34,024 bases of DNA from Rubripirellula sp. (GTDB lineage: Bacteria > Planctomycetota > Planctomycetia > Pirellulales > Pirellulaceae). Each line of letters starts with the position of its first letter. Position 1 is the first letter of the stretch. A program made the translations under genes and the position numbers. Below are positions 1-8,894 of the stretch, in pieces. Location of the stretch: the NCBI GenBank assembly GCA_012270065.1, contig JAAXJB010000096.1, positions 11,218 through 45,241 on the forward strand, in the 5' to 3' direction. The notes below the pieces were generated by a model. The model was not told where the DNA came from and did no database searches. It saw nothing but the letters and a program-made list of their open reading frames with translations.

Positions 1-338
1 AGCAGTGGCATGATCAAGCAGTGGCATGTTGCAAGTGACATGTTTGCTTGCCGGCTGCCTGGTCAGTGGCGGCTGTTTGCTGGTTCTCTCCGGAGTTTAA
101 CCTGCCAGTGCAGGTCTGTGCAGTTCGGTAAACTCACGGACTCGCCTGCCGGACAAGCAATCGAACGAGTGTGGCGGTTGGTGATGCCGCTTGTGTCTCG
201 CTCGTCGGAACACGACAATGTACCGTTGTTTGGGATCGGTAGATCCTGTTGGGCCTCTGGTTTTTCAGGATGCGTTGGACCCGGTTTCCTGCCACCATTT
301 ACTCATCACTCTTGATTCATGAACTTGGAAGGTCGCTG
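1..338. other. No supported gene; short direct repeat at the left edge
   Basis: An open frame runs through 10-315 on the + strand, but its translation is Trp/Arg/Ser-rich, has no recognisable domain or signal peptide, and overlaps the possible extended N-terminus of the next gene. I do not call it. The first 30 bases contain an 11-12 base motif twice (AGCAGTGGCATG at 1-12 and near-identical at 17-28), which may be the end of a longer minisatellite cut off by the window. The rest would be the upstream region of the beta-propeller gene starting at 339. Confidence 0.5.
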
Positions 339-1604
339 ATGTTCCGTTGGTACCGCATGTTCTCCGCGGCGATTCTGTGTCTGATGACCTGTGACCCGGT
401 GGATGCTGAAAACTGGTCCGGTTGGCGGGGCGAACGTGGTGACGGTACCAGTCTTGAAAAAAACGTGCCGACCGATTGGGATGGCAAGAGCGGTCGGAAT
501 GTGCGTTGGAAAACCGCGATTCCCGGAACCGGCTATTCTTCACCGATTGTGCATGGTGATCATATTTTTCTGACATCGTGCAACGAGAGCGAGCAGACGC
601 GTTTGCTGCATTGTCTTGACCGTCGGTCCGGGAGTGTGCTTTGGACGCGTGAAGTACTGCATTCACCGCTTGAGGGTGTGCATAAACTCAATGGTCGCGC
701 TTCCGGCACGCCAGCGACTGATGGTGAACTGGTTTATGTGACATTTTTCCGAACGGATGCGACCAGTGGCGAGCGTGGCGAGCCAGGTGAAATGCTGGTG
801 GGGGCTTATGACTATCAGGGACAGCAGCGTTGGTTGGTCACGGTGGGTTCGTTTTCCAGCATTCATGGTTACTGCACAAGTCCGGTTCTGTATCGCGATC
901 TCGTTCTGGTCAATGGCGATCATGACGGCGAGTCATATCTGGCCGCCTTGAACAGGAACTCGGGTGAGGTGGTCTGGAAGACTCCCCGAGTGCACCAGAC
1001 ACGCAGTTATGTGACTCCGCTGATCCGTGAGGTGAATGGGCAGGTTCAGGCTGTTATGGCTGGCAGTAAATGTGTGGCTGGATTTGATCCCATGACGGGA
1101 AAACGATTGTGGTGGGTAGAGGGGCCGACGGAACAATTTGTGGCTTCGATGGTGCATGACGATCGTCACTTTTACCTGACTGCCGGGTTTCCTACCTATC
1201 ATGTCATGGCGATCCGTCATGGTGGAAAGCAGGACGTCACCGAATCGCATGTGGCGTGGCACGTGAATGATGCGAAAAGCTATGTGCCATCTCCCGTGCT
1301 TGCAAACGGCCTGCTCTTTGTTGCTGACGATCGTGGTATCGCCCATTGTTTCGATTGTTCAAATGGGGAGCATGTATGGCGTGATCGTCTTGGGCCGCAT
1401 TTCAGCGCTTCGTTGATCACATCACAGGGGCTTGTTTATTTCACTGCGGATGATGGTGATACCACGATCATGCAGGCGGCCCGGGAGCCAATTGTGTTGC
1501 GAGTCAACAAACTCGGAGAGAGGGTTTACGCTTCTCCTGCTGTGTCACAGGGGGAATTGTTCCTGCGGGGAACTGAACATCTTTATTGCATCAGTGAGCT
1601 TTAG
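339..1604 (+). CDS. Exported PQQ-type (BamB-like) beta-propeller protein
   Basis: The 421-residue product starts with a signal peptide (about residues 1-23, ending near VDA). It then shows the opening typical of planctomycete BamB-like propellers (NWSGWRGERGDGTS), followed by repeated blades with Trp-rich turns of the kind 'G..LW' and 'G...W' (for example SGSVLWTREV, GKRLWWVEG, NGEHVWRD). The family is PQQ-binding-like/YVTN propellers, usually scaffolds or carbohydrate-linked periplasmic proteins; no enzymatic activity can be read from it. I chose the ATG at 339 because GGAAGG lies 6 bases upstream and the signal peptide begins there; the frame is also open from a TTG at 249. It converges on the sulfatase gene. 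Its function is unknown beyond the fold. It resembles the product at 4636-5937, so the two are probably paralogues. Confidence 0.88.
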   Translation: MFRWYRMFSAAILCLMTCDPVDAENWSGWRGERGDGTSLEKNVPTDWDGKSGRNVRWKTAIPGTGYSSPIVHGDHIFLTSCNESEQTRLLHCLDRRSGSVLWTREVLHSPLEGVHKLNGRASGTPATDGELVYVTFFRTDATSGERGEPGEMLVGAYDYQGQQRWLVTVGSFSSIHGYCTSPVLYRDLVLVNGDHDGESYLAALNRNSGEVVWKTPRVHQTRSYVTPLIREVNGQVQAVMAGSKCVAGFDPMTGKRLWWVEGPTEQFVASMVHDDRHFYLTAGFPTYHVMAIRHGGKQDVTESHVAWHVNDAKSYVPSPVLANGLLFVADDRGIAHCFDCSNGEHVWRDRLGPHFSASLITSQGLVYFTADDGDTTIMQAAREPIVLRVNKLGERVYASPAVSQGELFLRGTEHLYCISEL

Positions 1605-1623
1605 GCTGGAAATCTTTTCCGGC
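1605..1623. terminator. Hairpin between convergent genes (likely bidirectional terminator)
   Basis: Immediately after the stop codon at 1602-1604, GCTGGAAA (1605-1612) can pair with TTTCCGGC (1616-1623) across a 3-base loop, with one G-T wobble. It sits in the 25-base gap between two convergent stop codons. A run of T (1637-1641) follows on the + strand, inside the 3' end of the opposite gene. Confidence 0.55.
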
Positions 1624-1629
1624 AGCATT

Positions 1630-3246
1630 TCACTGCTTTTTGGCCTGGCGCATCAGGCGTTTTGATTCTCGTGTCCATCGAAGGGTGAGCTCAGCAAGCT
1701 TGTCCGGGTTTGACGTTGCGAGATCATTGAGTTCCAGTGGGTCATTTCGCAGGTCGTAGAGTTCCCAGTCTTTCTTCTGTTCACGCACGATTTTCCAGTT
1801 TCCGTGTCTTAATGCAGATCCGCGAGCGTGCTGGAAAAACAAAGTCCGTTCATGTTCGAGCTCGCCAGTGAATGCCTTTGCCAGTGATGTTCCATCCCAT
1901 GGAATAGCAGGCTTCGAGTTGGGCTGTTGCTGTGAGACATCTCCGTGTGTGACTTCAAGGACCGTGGGCATGATGTCAACCAGATGTGATACGGCTGGAA
2001 CCAGCCGTCCCGGAGTTTCAATTCCATCAGGCCAGTGCGCAATCATCGGAGTTCGGATTCCACCCTCGTGGTCAAATTGTTTGAACATGCGGTAGGGTGT
2101 ATTGGAGGCGTTGGCCCATCCGTAGCCATAGCTTTGGTAAGTATCCTCAGGGCCCGGCATGATGGTTGGCAGATTGCCAGGACGCATGGGCCGACCGTCC
2201 CGCGTTGTTTCAGGTAGGTAGTCACCTTTCCGGTCAGGGCCGTATTCCACGTGGCATCCACCATTGTCAATCGTGAACAGGATCAAAGTATTTTCAAATC
2301 GACCGCTGCTTTTCAGGGCTTTGATGAGCTGGCCAATTCCACGGTCCATGGCTGTGATTTGAGCCGCATAAACTTCCATCCGGCGTTGTTGCCATGCTGG
2401 ATTTTTTACTTCTTGCCAGTCTGGAACTTTCCGGTGACGGGGGGAGAGCTTGCTGTCTGAATCCAGGATCCCAAGTGTCATCATGCGGTTCAGGCGTTGC
2501 TCCCGCAATGCGTCCCACCCCATCGCATACTTACCTCGGTATTCATTGATGTCCCGGGGTCTGGCATGAAGCGGCCAGTGAGCAGCGGTGTACGCGACAT
2601 ACAGGAATAACGGTTGTTCATCCGGTGTGCCATGAATCATGCGTGTTGCTTCGGAACTGATCGCATCGGTGATGTAATAGTCCGGGTTCTCGATCGCTTC
2701 CTGTTCGACATTTTTTCGATTGCGGTGCAGGTGAGCAGGCGCATAAAAACTCGCAGCTCCGCCAAGGATGCCATAGAAATCATTGAATCCGCGGTCGTTT
2801 GGAAAGACACCGTATGACTTGCCACCGAGGTGCCACTTACCAGACATCGCTGTCTGATATCCAGCGGCGCGTAGATGTTCGGGCAGGGTAGGGCAGTTCT
2901 TATTCAGTGCGCCATTGACCATGGATGACTTGTGGTACACGCCGGTCAGCATTGCAGCACGGGAAACCCAGCACATGTTTTCGCTGTAAAAATTTGTGAA
3001 GCGAAGCCCGGAATGAGCCAGTTCATCGAGATTAGGAGTCTTGATTTCACCGCCAAAACATCCCAGGTCCGAGTAGCCCATGTCGTCTGACATGATGATC
3101 AGCACATTGGGGGGACGTTCCTGCTGACTCTGATTGGTGTTATCGGCAGCATCGGTTTCTGCGTGCAGCACCAGAGTCATGGTGAATGAAAACAAAAGCA
3201 GAATGCGAGGTTGCAGAATGAGAAAATGCGGTGTGCGGCGGTTCAT
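1630..3246 (-). CDS. Exported sulfatase (arylsulfatase family S1) with a variant maturation motif
   Basis: The 538-residue product has an N-terminal signal peptide (hydrophobic stretch about 14-28). Alkaline-phosphatase-superfamily sulfatase landmarks are present: the N-terminal metal-binding DD (D54, D55 in MSDDMGYSDLG), SGKWHLG (K137, H139), a histidine at 223 (AAHWPLH) and the C-terminal metal site DNG (D327-N328). The formylglycine site reads C92-W-V-S-R96 followed by AAMLTG. The cysteine and arginine of the CxPxR consensus are there, but valine replaces proline. Length is usual for secreted planctomycete sulfatases. It would hydrolyse sulfate esters in the periplasm, substrate unknown. 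It lies 187 bases downstream of the PfkB kinase gene on the same strand. Whether it is converted to the active formylglycine form is uncertain because of the variant motif. Confidence 0.92.
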   Translation of the reverse strand: MNRRTPHFLILQPRILLLFSFTMTLVLHAETDAADNTNQSQQERPPNVLIIMSDDMGYSDLGCFGGEIKTPNLDELAHSGLRFTNFYSENMCWVSRAAMLTGVYHKSSMVNGALNKNCPTLPEHLRAAGYQTAMSGKWHLGGKSYGVFPNDRGFNDFYGILGGAASFYAPAHLHRNRKNVEQEAIENPDYYITDAISSEATRMIHGTPDEQPLFLYVAYTAAHWPLHARPRDINEYRGKYAMGWDALREQRLNRMMTLGILDSDSKLSPRHRKVPDWQEVKNPAWQQRRMEVYAAQITAMDRGIGQLIKALKSSGRFENTLILFTIDNGGCHVEYGPDRKGDYLPETTRDGRPMRPGNLPTIMPGPEDTYQSYGYGWANASNTPYRMFKQFDHEGGIRTPMIAHWPDGIETPGRLVPAVSHLVDIMPTVLEVTHGDVSQQQPNSKPAIPWDGTSLAKAFTGELEHERTLFFQHARGSALRHGNWKIVREQKKDWELYDLRNDPLELNDLATSNPDKLAELTLRWTRESKRLMRQAKKQ

Positions 3247-3357
3247 GGCGAGTTCAGGATTTGGCGGATGGTGTCAGTGTTTACGTTGTTGCTGGGCCAC
3301 CTTGCCGGCAGTCATTGGACAACTGCGGTGATGCCTGTGCGCCGTGGGTTTGAAGCA

Positions 3358-3418
3358 CGGAACAGTGCAGCGGAACAGTGCAGCGGAACAGTGCAGCGAA
3401 ACAGTGCAGCGGAAAAGG
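3358..3418. repeat. 13-bp tandem repeat, about 4.7 copies
   Basis: The unit CGGAACAGTGCAG occurs at 3358, 3371, 3384 and (with one change) 3397, followed by a partial copy at 3410. It fills part of the intergenic space between the PfkB gene stop and the sulfatase start on the - strand. Because 13 is not a multiple of 3, and no convincing protein covers it, I treat it as a non-coding minisatellite. Confidence 0.9.
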
Positions 3419-3433
3419 TAATGGGACGCATGT

Positions 3434-4372
3434 TTACTGAATGTGGCGGATTTCCGGTTGGCGAAGCTCTTTGGGAATGACGGGTGTAGCTCCTGCTTGT
3501 GAGCAGACGTAGGATGAGACGCGGCATGCCCATTGATGTAAATCACTCAGGTTCATCTTGCCAAGCAAGCCAAGCACGATCGCTGCCGTGAAACAGTCAC
3601 CCGCGCCAACCGTATCAACGACATTGGTGGGCGCGGCAGGCAATTGGCTCCTTTCTAGTTCACCCGTTTTCTGGTCTTCCAGCAGCAGGATGGAATCTTG
3701 TGATCCACGGGTTACAGCAACCAGCTTGAGGGCAAACCGTCGTTGTAATTGCATCATGATGCTCCAGGCATCTCCTTGCAGATCAAAGGTATCCGACAGA
3801 ATGGGCAGTTCCTCTTCGTTGCACTTCAGGGCATTGGCCAGTTGGATTGAGCTTTTGAGAAGGGGCTGGGTCCAGAAAGGGGGGCGGAGGTTGACATCCA
3901 GGACCCTGAGGCAGTCAGGGCTTGTGCGTGAGACGAACTCCTCGATCGTTCGCTGCGAGGGTTGGCAGCGTTGTCCGAGTGTGCCCCAGCAAACGGCATC
4001 GGTTTTGGCTGCCAATTCGACGAGATCATCCGACCACGACAGGTTGTCCCATGCGGTGTCGGTTGCAAATTCGTAACTGGCACTTCCTGTGCCATCGATC
4101 GTGACATTGACCTGTCCAGTCATTTTGTCGTTCTGCTGAAGCCAATCAATTCCAACACCGTAAGCCTCCAGTTTTTCTGTCGCCTTCTGGCCGAGTTCAT
4201 CATTGCCGACGGCACTTAGCATGAATACTTCAGCCGGAATAGTTTTCAATCCGGCGGTTGAGCAGGCAAAGTTGGCTGGTGCTCCTCCAAATTTCGCTCC
4301 ATCGGGAAAAATGTCCCAAAGAATCTCACCCAGACCAATGATGACCTTGGGGGCGTCTTGATCTTGTTTCAT
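3434..4372 (-). CDS. PfkB-family carbohydrate kinase (fructokinase-like)
   Basis: The 312-residue protein is cytosolic (no signal peptide) and of normal PfkB/ribokinase length. It has the N-terminal opening VIIGLGEILWD, the glycine-rich sugar-site segment FGGAPANFA (residues 28-36) and the C-terminal signature DTVGAGDCF, with the probable catalytic base D259 in the GAGD anion hole. The GEILWD...GGAPANFA arrangement is typical of the fructokinase branch. It would phosphorylate a hexose, probably fructose, using ATP. The ATG at 4372 is chosen; a GTG nine bases upstream (4381) is also in frame, and neither has a clear Shine-Dalgarno sequence. It is divergently oriented from the 4636 gene across about 260 bases that must hold both promoters. 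Same-strand arrangement with the sulfatase gene suggests co-transcription, but the gap with tandem repeats makes that tentative. Confidence 0.93.
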   Translation of the reverse strand: MKQDQDAPKVIIGLGEILWDIFPDGAKFGGAPANFACSTAGLKTIPAEVFMLSAVGNDELGQKATEKLEAYGVGIDWLQQNDKMTGQVNVTIDGTGSASYEFATDTAWDNLSWSDDLVELAAKTDAVCWGTLGQRCQPSQRTIEEFVSRTSPDCLRVLDVNLRPPFWTQPLLKSSIQLANALKCNEEELPILSDTFDLQGDAWSIMMQLQRRFALKLVAVTRGSQDSILLLEDQKTGELERSQLPAAPTNVVDTVGAGDCFTAAIVLGLLGKMNLSDLHQWACRVSSYVCSQAGATPVIPKELRQPEIRHIQ

Positions 4373-4635
4373 CAAAAACACAGTTGTGTGAGGCAGGAGG
4401 GATAAGAGCGGGAAAATGCAAGGTAATCCACCATCAACAGCCTACTCGTGAACCGGCATCATGGCTACGGACTTCGGCGATGGTCAGATTTGATTCTGTG
4501 ATTTTTGACCGTGCTGATTGTTTCGGAAGCAGGTCATGCTCTGACCTCCATCTGATGATCTCGAATCTGGTGTAGAATCAGAATGGATCTGGTCTTTCAT
4601 AGGTTCTTGGGTGATTGAATTTGGTGAATTATCAC

Positions 4636-5937
4636 ATGAGTTGGCCGAGCAAGAGGTTCGAAACTCTTCGAAACTCCTTTTTTTATTATCTGAGTACTGC
4701 ACCTTGCTGTTTGCTGCTGTGGTGTGTGTTGCCATCGGGTATCGCGGGAGCTCAAACGGATTCTGCAGTTCAATGGTCACGATTTCGAGGTCCGAATGGT
4801 TCCGGGTTGGCAGATGCCAGCAGCATTCCATCGCAATGGTCTGAAGGGGATTATGCATGGGTTGCGGAGTTGCCCGGTGTTGGGAACTCTTCGCCGGTTG
4901 TCTGGGGCAAGCGTGTTTACGTTACCGCTGCAGAGGAGACCAGCGGAACCAGATCGTTGGTTTGCGTTGACTTGCACACCGGAAAAGAGTTGTGGCGCGC
5001 CGCAGAAAAATTCAAGTCTTACAAGAAGCACAAAAACAACAGCTTTGCATCAGCGACACCCGCAGTTGATTCTGAGCGTGTCTACCAGCTTTGGCATTCA
5101 AAGCAATCAACAACCTTGATTGCATACAGTCATGAGGGAGACGAGAAGTGGCGTGCCGAGTTGGGGGCATATCTGCATGGGCAGGGTGGCGCGACCAGTC
5201 CGGTCGTTGCCGGGGATTATGTCGTTGTTGCGCATGACCATAAAGCAGACAGCTTTTTGGTGGCCTTGGACCGGAAAACCGGGAAAGAGCATTGGAAAAT
5301 TCCACGTGAGGGGAAACGGGCCTGTTATTCGACACCATGTCTGCGGAATGTCGACGGTGTGCCCGAAGTAGTTTTTGTTCATTGTTACGAGGGTGTCACT
5401 GGAATCGATCTGGAAACCGGCCGCCTGAATTGGAAGGTTGATCCCTTTGGACGCGAATCACAGCGCGCGTTGGCATCTCCGGTCGTCAGTGGGAATCTGG
5501 TGCTTGCCGGCAGCGGTGCCATTGCAGGTGACCGGCAAGTGGTTGCGATCAAAATCGGGCAGAACGTCAAACCTGAGGCGGCGGAAGTTTATCGCGTGGT
5601 TCGGCAGGCTCCCCATGTACCCACACCCTTGATTTTGAATGGAAGAGTCTACTTATGGAACGACGGTGGGATCTGCACGTGCTGTCAACTTGATGATGGA
5701 GAAGTGATCTGGCAGAAACGCGTGGGCGGTTCATTTTTTTCGTCCCCCATTGCAATTGGCAATCGTATCTTCTCGATTGACACAAACGGGGAGGTTGTCG
5801 TGCTGGCGGCCAGCGATACCTATCGTGTCATCGCACGCAATCCGATGGGGCAGGGCAGTCGATCGACGATGGCTGTTGCAGAGAACACCTTGTTGATACG
5901 TACGGCAGGAAAACTGTTTGCCATTCGCGGTGAATAG
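4636..5937 (+). CDS. Exported PQQ-type (BamB-like) beta-propeller protein
   Basis: The 433-residue product has a signal peptide whose hydrophobic core (CCLLLWCVLPSGIAGA) ends near residue 39. The mature part begins QWSRFRGPNGSG, the usual start of planctomycete BamB-like propellers, and continues with blades carrying the 'TGKELW', 'GDEKWRAEL', 'TGKEHWKI' and 'DGEVIWQKR' motifs. Only the propeller fold is evident; no catalytic residues can be assigned. The ATG at 4636 places the signal peptide normally; a TTG at 4615 is an in-frame alternative. It opens a co-directional run (4636-10469) with a sulfatase, a GH71/99-like and a GH43 enzyme, with gaps of 97, 34 and 57 bases, so it may be the first gene of an operon for sulfated glycan use. 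It is a probable paralogue of the protein at 339-1604. Confidence 0.9.
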   Translation: MSWPSKRFETLRNSFFYYLSTAPCCLLLWCVLPSGIAGAQTDSAVQWSRFRGPNGSGLADASSIPSQWSEGDYAWVAELPGVGNSSPVVWGKRVYVTAAEETSGTRSLVCVDLHTGKELWRAAEKFKSYKKHKNNSFASATPAVDSERVYQLWHSKQSTTLIAYSHEGDEKWRAELGAYLHGQGGATSPVVAGDYVVVAHDHKADSFLVALDRKTGKEHWKIPREGKRACYSTPCLRNVDGVPEVVFVHCYEGVTGIDLETGRLNWKVDPFGRESQRALASPVVSGNLVLAGSGAIAGDRQVVAIKIGQNVKPEAAEVYRVVRQAPHVPTPLILNGRVYLWNDGGICTCCQLDDGEVIWQKRVGGSFFSSPIAIGNRIFSIDTNGEVVVLAASDTYRVIARNPMGQGSRSTMAVAENTLLIRTAGKLFAIRGE

Positions 5938-6034
5938 ACCGGCTTGGCGGTCGTTTGATGGTTTGGCTCCTGTTTTGAAGTCAGGTCGGCCAGTTGCTTC
6001 GATTTCTATTCTTGACTTGCATTGACAGAACAAC

Positions 6035-7486
6035 ATGAGAAAAAACAATCTTTCACTGGTGTTATTGGCCCTTCTGATCTGCATTCACGGTGTGGTGAAT
6101 GTGGTCCGTGCCGAGCATGTCAGGCCCAACGTGCTCTTCATCGCTGCTGATGATATGAACTGCGATTTGGGTGTTTACGGAGATCCGTTGGTCAAAACAC
6201 CGAACCTGGATCGGTTGGCAAAAATGGGTGTGCGTTTTGACAACGCTTATTGTCAACAGCCACTTTGCGGTCCCAGTCGCGCGAGCCTGATGACAGGGTT
6301 GCGTCCTGACACCCTCGACATGCATACATTGAAACACGAACTGCGTCAGAAAAATCCGGATGTTGTTACTTTGGGCCAGCTCTTTCGGAACAATGGATAC
6401 TTCTCAGCTCGAGCAGGCAAGATTTACCACTACGGAAATCCGAGTCAGATTGGTACAGATGCCAACGATGATCCTGCCACGTGGGATGAGCGGTACAACC
6501 CTGCCGGGATTGATAAGACGCAGGAAGATTCCATTGTTCGTTACGGACCACAAAAGGGAGGGCTTGGGATCTCAATGGCATGGTGGGATCCCGTCAGCGA
6601 AGATGCAGAACATACCGATGGTATGGTGGCTGACCGGATCATCGAATTGATCAGGGAAAAAAAGAAGGAACCCTTTTTTCTTGCTGCCGGTTTCTTCAAT
6701 CCACATTGCCCGTATGTTGCTCCCAGAAAGTACTTTGATCTCTATCCGCTTGATCAGATTACCGTTCCGGACTTGAGGGAAGCCAGGGCGGATCTCGAGG
6801 ACGTGCCACCGATGGCTGTTCAGAGAGACATGAAGCGTTGGCCGTACTATTTCGACGGAGTGACGCAGGATCAGGCAAGGAAATGCAAGCAGGCCTACTA
6901 TGCATGTAACTCCTTCGTTGATGCCCAAATTGGGCGTCTGCTCGACGCCTTGGAGGAAAATGATCTGGTGGAGAATACGATTGTGATTTTCTGGTCAGAC
7001 CATGGGTATTTTCTTGGTGAAAAGGGATTGTGGTACAAACGGAAGGCATTTGAACGCTCTGCAAGAATGCCGCTGATCATTTCGGCTCCGGGCATCACTG
7101 GTGGCACAAAATCGAAAAAACCTGTGGAGCTGCTGGATCTGTATCCAACACTGGCTGATTTGTGTGGTCTGAAGCCGCCGTCCACTCTTGAAGGCCAATC
7201 TTTGAAACCGCTGCTGCTTGATCCTGATGACAAGAAATGGAAAAAACCGGCAGTGACCCAGGTCTGGCACAGCAAGAAAGCATGGGGCTATTCGCTGCGT
7301 GATGAGCGGTGGCGTTATACGGAATGGCTTGAGGGCAGAGCAGGGCGTGAACTGTATGATCATGCAAACGATCCCGAGGAAGTGAATAATCTGGCATCGA
7401 GTGATGTTCATCAGGAAGTCGTTGCACGGATGTCAACCAGATTGGCTCCATTTGTCCGCTTGAAAAAACACAAACGCGAAGATTGA
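6035..7486 (+). CDS. Exported sulfatase, iduronate-2-sulfatase-like
   Basis: The 483-residue product carries a signal peptide (about 1-26). Landmarks are D39-D40 (FIAADDMNCDLG), the formylglycine site C78-G-P-S-R followed by ASLMTG with RPDT just after, AGKIYHYG for the lysine/histidine pair, NPHCPY and SDHGYFLGEKGLWYKR for the C-terminal metal site. The combination of LCGPSR, RPDT and the 'GKIYH' and 'HGYFLGEKGLW' blocks is that of the iduronate-2-sulfatase group. That group in bacteria acts on 2-O-sulfated uronates or other sulfated sugars, so the real substrate is not fixed by sequence. Here the CxPSR motif is intact, unlike the sulfatase at 1630-3246. It is the second gene in the + strand run. 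The ATG at 6035 has no clear Shine-Dalgarno sequence but fits the signal peptide. Confidence 0.94.
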   Translation: MRKNNLSLVLLALLICIHGVVNVVRAEHVRPNVLFIAADDMNCDLGVYGDPLVKTPNLDRLAKMGVRFDNAYCQQPLCGPSRASLMTGLRPDTLDMHTLKHELRQKNPDVVTLGQLFRNNGYFSARAGKIYHYGNPSQIGTDANDDPATWDERYNPAGIDKTQEDSIVRYGPQKGGLGISMAWWDPVSEDAEHTDGMVADRIIELIREKKKEPFFLAAGFFNPHCPYVAPRKYFDLYPLDQITVPDLREARADLEDVPPMAVQRDMKRWPYYFDGVTQDQARKCKQAYYACNSFVDAQIGRLLDALEENDLVENTIVIFWSDHGYFLGEKGLWYKRKAFERSARMPLIISAPGITGGTKSKKPVELLDLYPTLADLCGLKPPSTLEGQSLKPLLLDPDDKKWKKPAVTQVWHSKKAWGYSLRDERWRYTEWLEGRAGRELYDHANDPEEVNNLASSDVHQEVVARMSTRLAPFVRLKKHKRED

Positions 7487-7520
7487 TTTTTTGACTCACT
7501 GGGTGCAACGCCGATTTTTC

Positions 7521-8837
7521 ATGGAAACAAACTCAAAAATTTGCTCCAGAGCAAAGAGCAGCAGCAGGAAATTCAATCACAGTGATGGTCTGCGTCTGCA
7601 CAGGTCTTCCAGTGTCAAACTTCTGCTTTTTTGCAGTTTCGTTGGCCTGTTGGGCGGGCCTGTGTTGTTCGCGCAGGAATCGCGGGACGAAGCACGTGCG
7701 TCGAAACAGCGAAAACTGTTGCTCGCACATTACATGCCATGGTACCAGGCCAAGCCATATTCAAATGTATGGGGATGGCACTGGACGATGAACAAATTCG
7801 ATCCTGAAAGGGAGCAGAAAGGCGATTCATCCGAGTCGGCGAAGAGACAGATCGCTTCCCATTTTTATCCGGTGATCGGGCCATACGATTCGGCTGACCC
7901 AGCAACCCTGGAATGTCAGCTGTTGCAAATGAAGTTGGCTGGGATTGATGGGGTGATTGTTGACTGGTACGGCCTGACCGATCTTCATGACTATGCGATT
8001 TTGCATCAATGCACGGAAAAACTGATCACACAGGCCCAGAAGCTGGGGATGCGTTTTGCGATCTGTTACGAAGACAGCACGATTCCTGCGCTGACCCGAG
8101 CTGGGCGATTGAGTGAAAGTGGACGTGTAAAACATGCGATCAGTGAAATCAGCTGGCTGGCAGAGAACTGGTTCAACAGAAATGGCTATGTGCATCTTGA
8201 CGGAAAACCGGTTTTGCTTTCGTTCGGTCAAGATGGTTTGAGTGATGCAGAGTGGACGTTGTGTTTGCGGGGAGTCGACCGTTCGCTTTCCTATTTCAGT
8301 GAACACCAGAAACGCGTGGCGGCTGTAGGAGCCTTTGATTGGCCGATACCCAGTGAGGGCCTGGCAGGTGTGACACGTTTTGAGGCGAGCGCACACGCAT
8401 GGCCGGAGTCAATCGCTGTCGCATTTCCGAGGTTCGTTGATATTTATGCAGAAGCCGGAGTGCACCAGAGTTGGGGACGGATTGAAGATCAGCAGGGAGC
8501 AGTGTTCCGCCAAACGTTGAATCGCGCGTTCGGTTCAAAATCGAAACTGATTCAGATTGCAACATGGAACGACTGGGGCGAGGGAACGCAAATCGAACCA
8601 AGCCGCGAGTTCGGTTACCGGGATCTGGAAATCATTCAGCAGGTGCGCAGAGCAGAAACTGGTGGTGCGTTCACAATTCAGGCTGGCGATTTGCGATTGC
8701 CAGTTGATTTGCTGAATCAACGGAGACAGCTTCCGGAAGGGAATGCAGCGTCTGAGCTTGATCAGATTGCTGTTCAGTTGTCTCAGGGTAAGGTTGAGGA
8801 GGCGAGACGCCGTCTCAGGAACTATTCTGCCAGGTGA
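7521..8837 (+). CDS. Exported glycoside hydrolase, GH71/GH99-like
   Basis: The 438-residue product has a late-starting signal sequence (hydrophobic core about 33-50, ending at FAQE). The mature part starts LLLAHYMPWYQ (residues 66-76) with GWHWTM at 85-90, then GIDGVIVDWYG (141-151), CYED (182-185) and ATWNDWGEGTQIEPS (347-361). These blocks are characteristic of the GH71/GH99-like TIM-barrel proteins. Named members include alpha-1,3-glucanases (GH71) and endo-alpha-mannosidases/mannanases (GH99). The substrate here is unknown. The conserved acidic residues of the WNDWGE block (D351, E354) are present; I cannot assign catalytic roles. I chose the ATG at 7521; a TTG at 7491 would extend it by ten residues. 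Only 34 bases separate it from the sulfatase gene upstream, which supports co-transcription. Confidence 0.85.
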   Translation: METNSKICSRAKSSSRKFNHSDGLRLHRSSSVKLLLFCSFVGLLGGPVLFAQESRDEARASKQRKLLLAHYMPWYQAKPYSNVWGWHWTMNKFDPEREQKGDSSESAKRQIASHFYPVIGPYDSADPATLECQLLQMKLAGIDGVIVDWYGLTDLHDYAILHQCTEKLITQAQKLGMRFAICYEDSTIPALTRAGRLSESGRVKHAISEISWLAENWFNRNGYVHLDGKPVLLSFGQDGLSDAEWTLCLRGVDRSLSYFSEHQKRVAAVGAFDWPIPSEGLAGVTRFEASAHAWPESIAVAFPRFVDIYAEAGVHQSWGRIEDQQGAVFRQTLNRAFGSKSKLIQIATWNDWGEGTQIEPSREFGYRDLEIIQQVRRAETGGAFTIQAGDLRLPVDLLNQRRQLPEGNAASELDQIAVQLSQGKVEEARRRLRNYSAR

Positions 8838-8894
8838 CAACCTTCGAGCGGTTTTCAATCAGGTTTGGCGGATCGATCTCATCGAGGTTTGTTG

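Noticed and set aside
10-315. 101-codon + strand open frame at the left edge
   Set aside because: No recognisable domain, unusual Trp/Ser/Arg composition, no ribosome binding site.
249-338. N-terminal extension of the first beta-propeller gene from a TTG
   Set aside because: The ATG at 339 has a good GGAAGG and gives a standard signal peptide.
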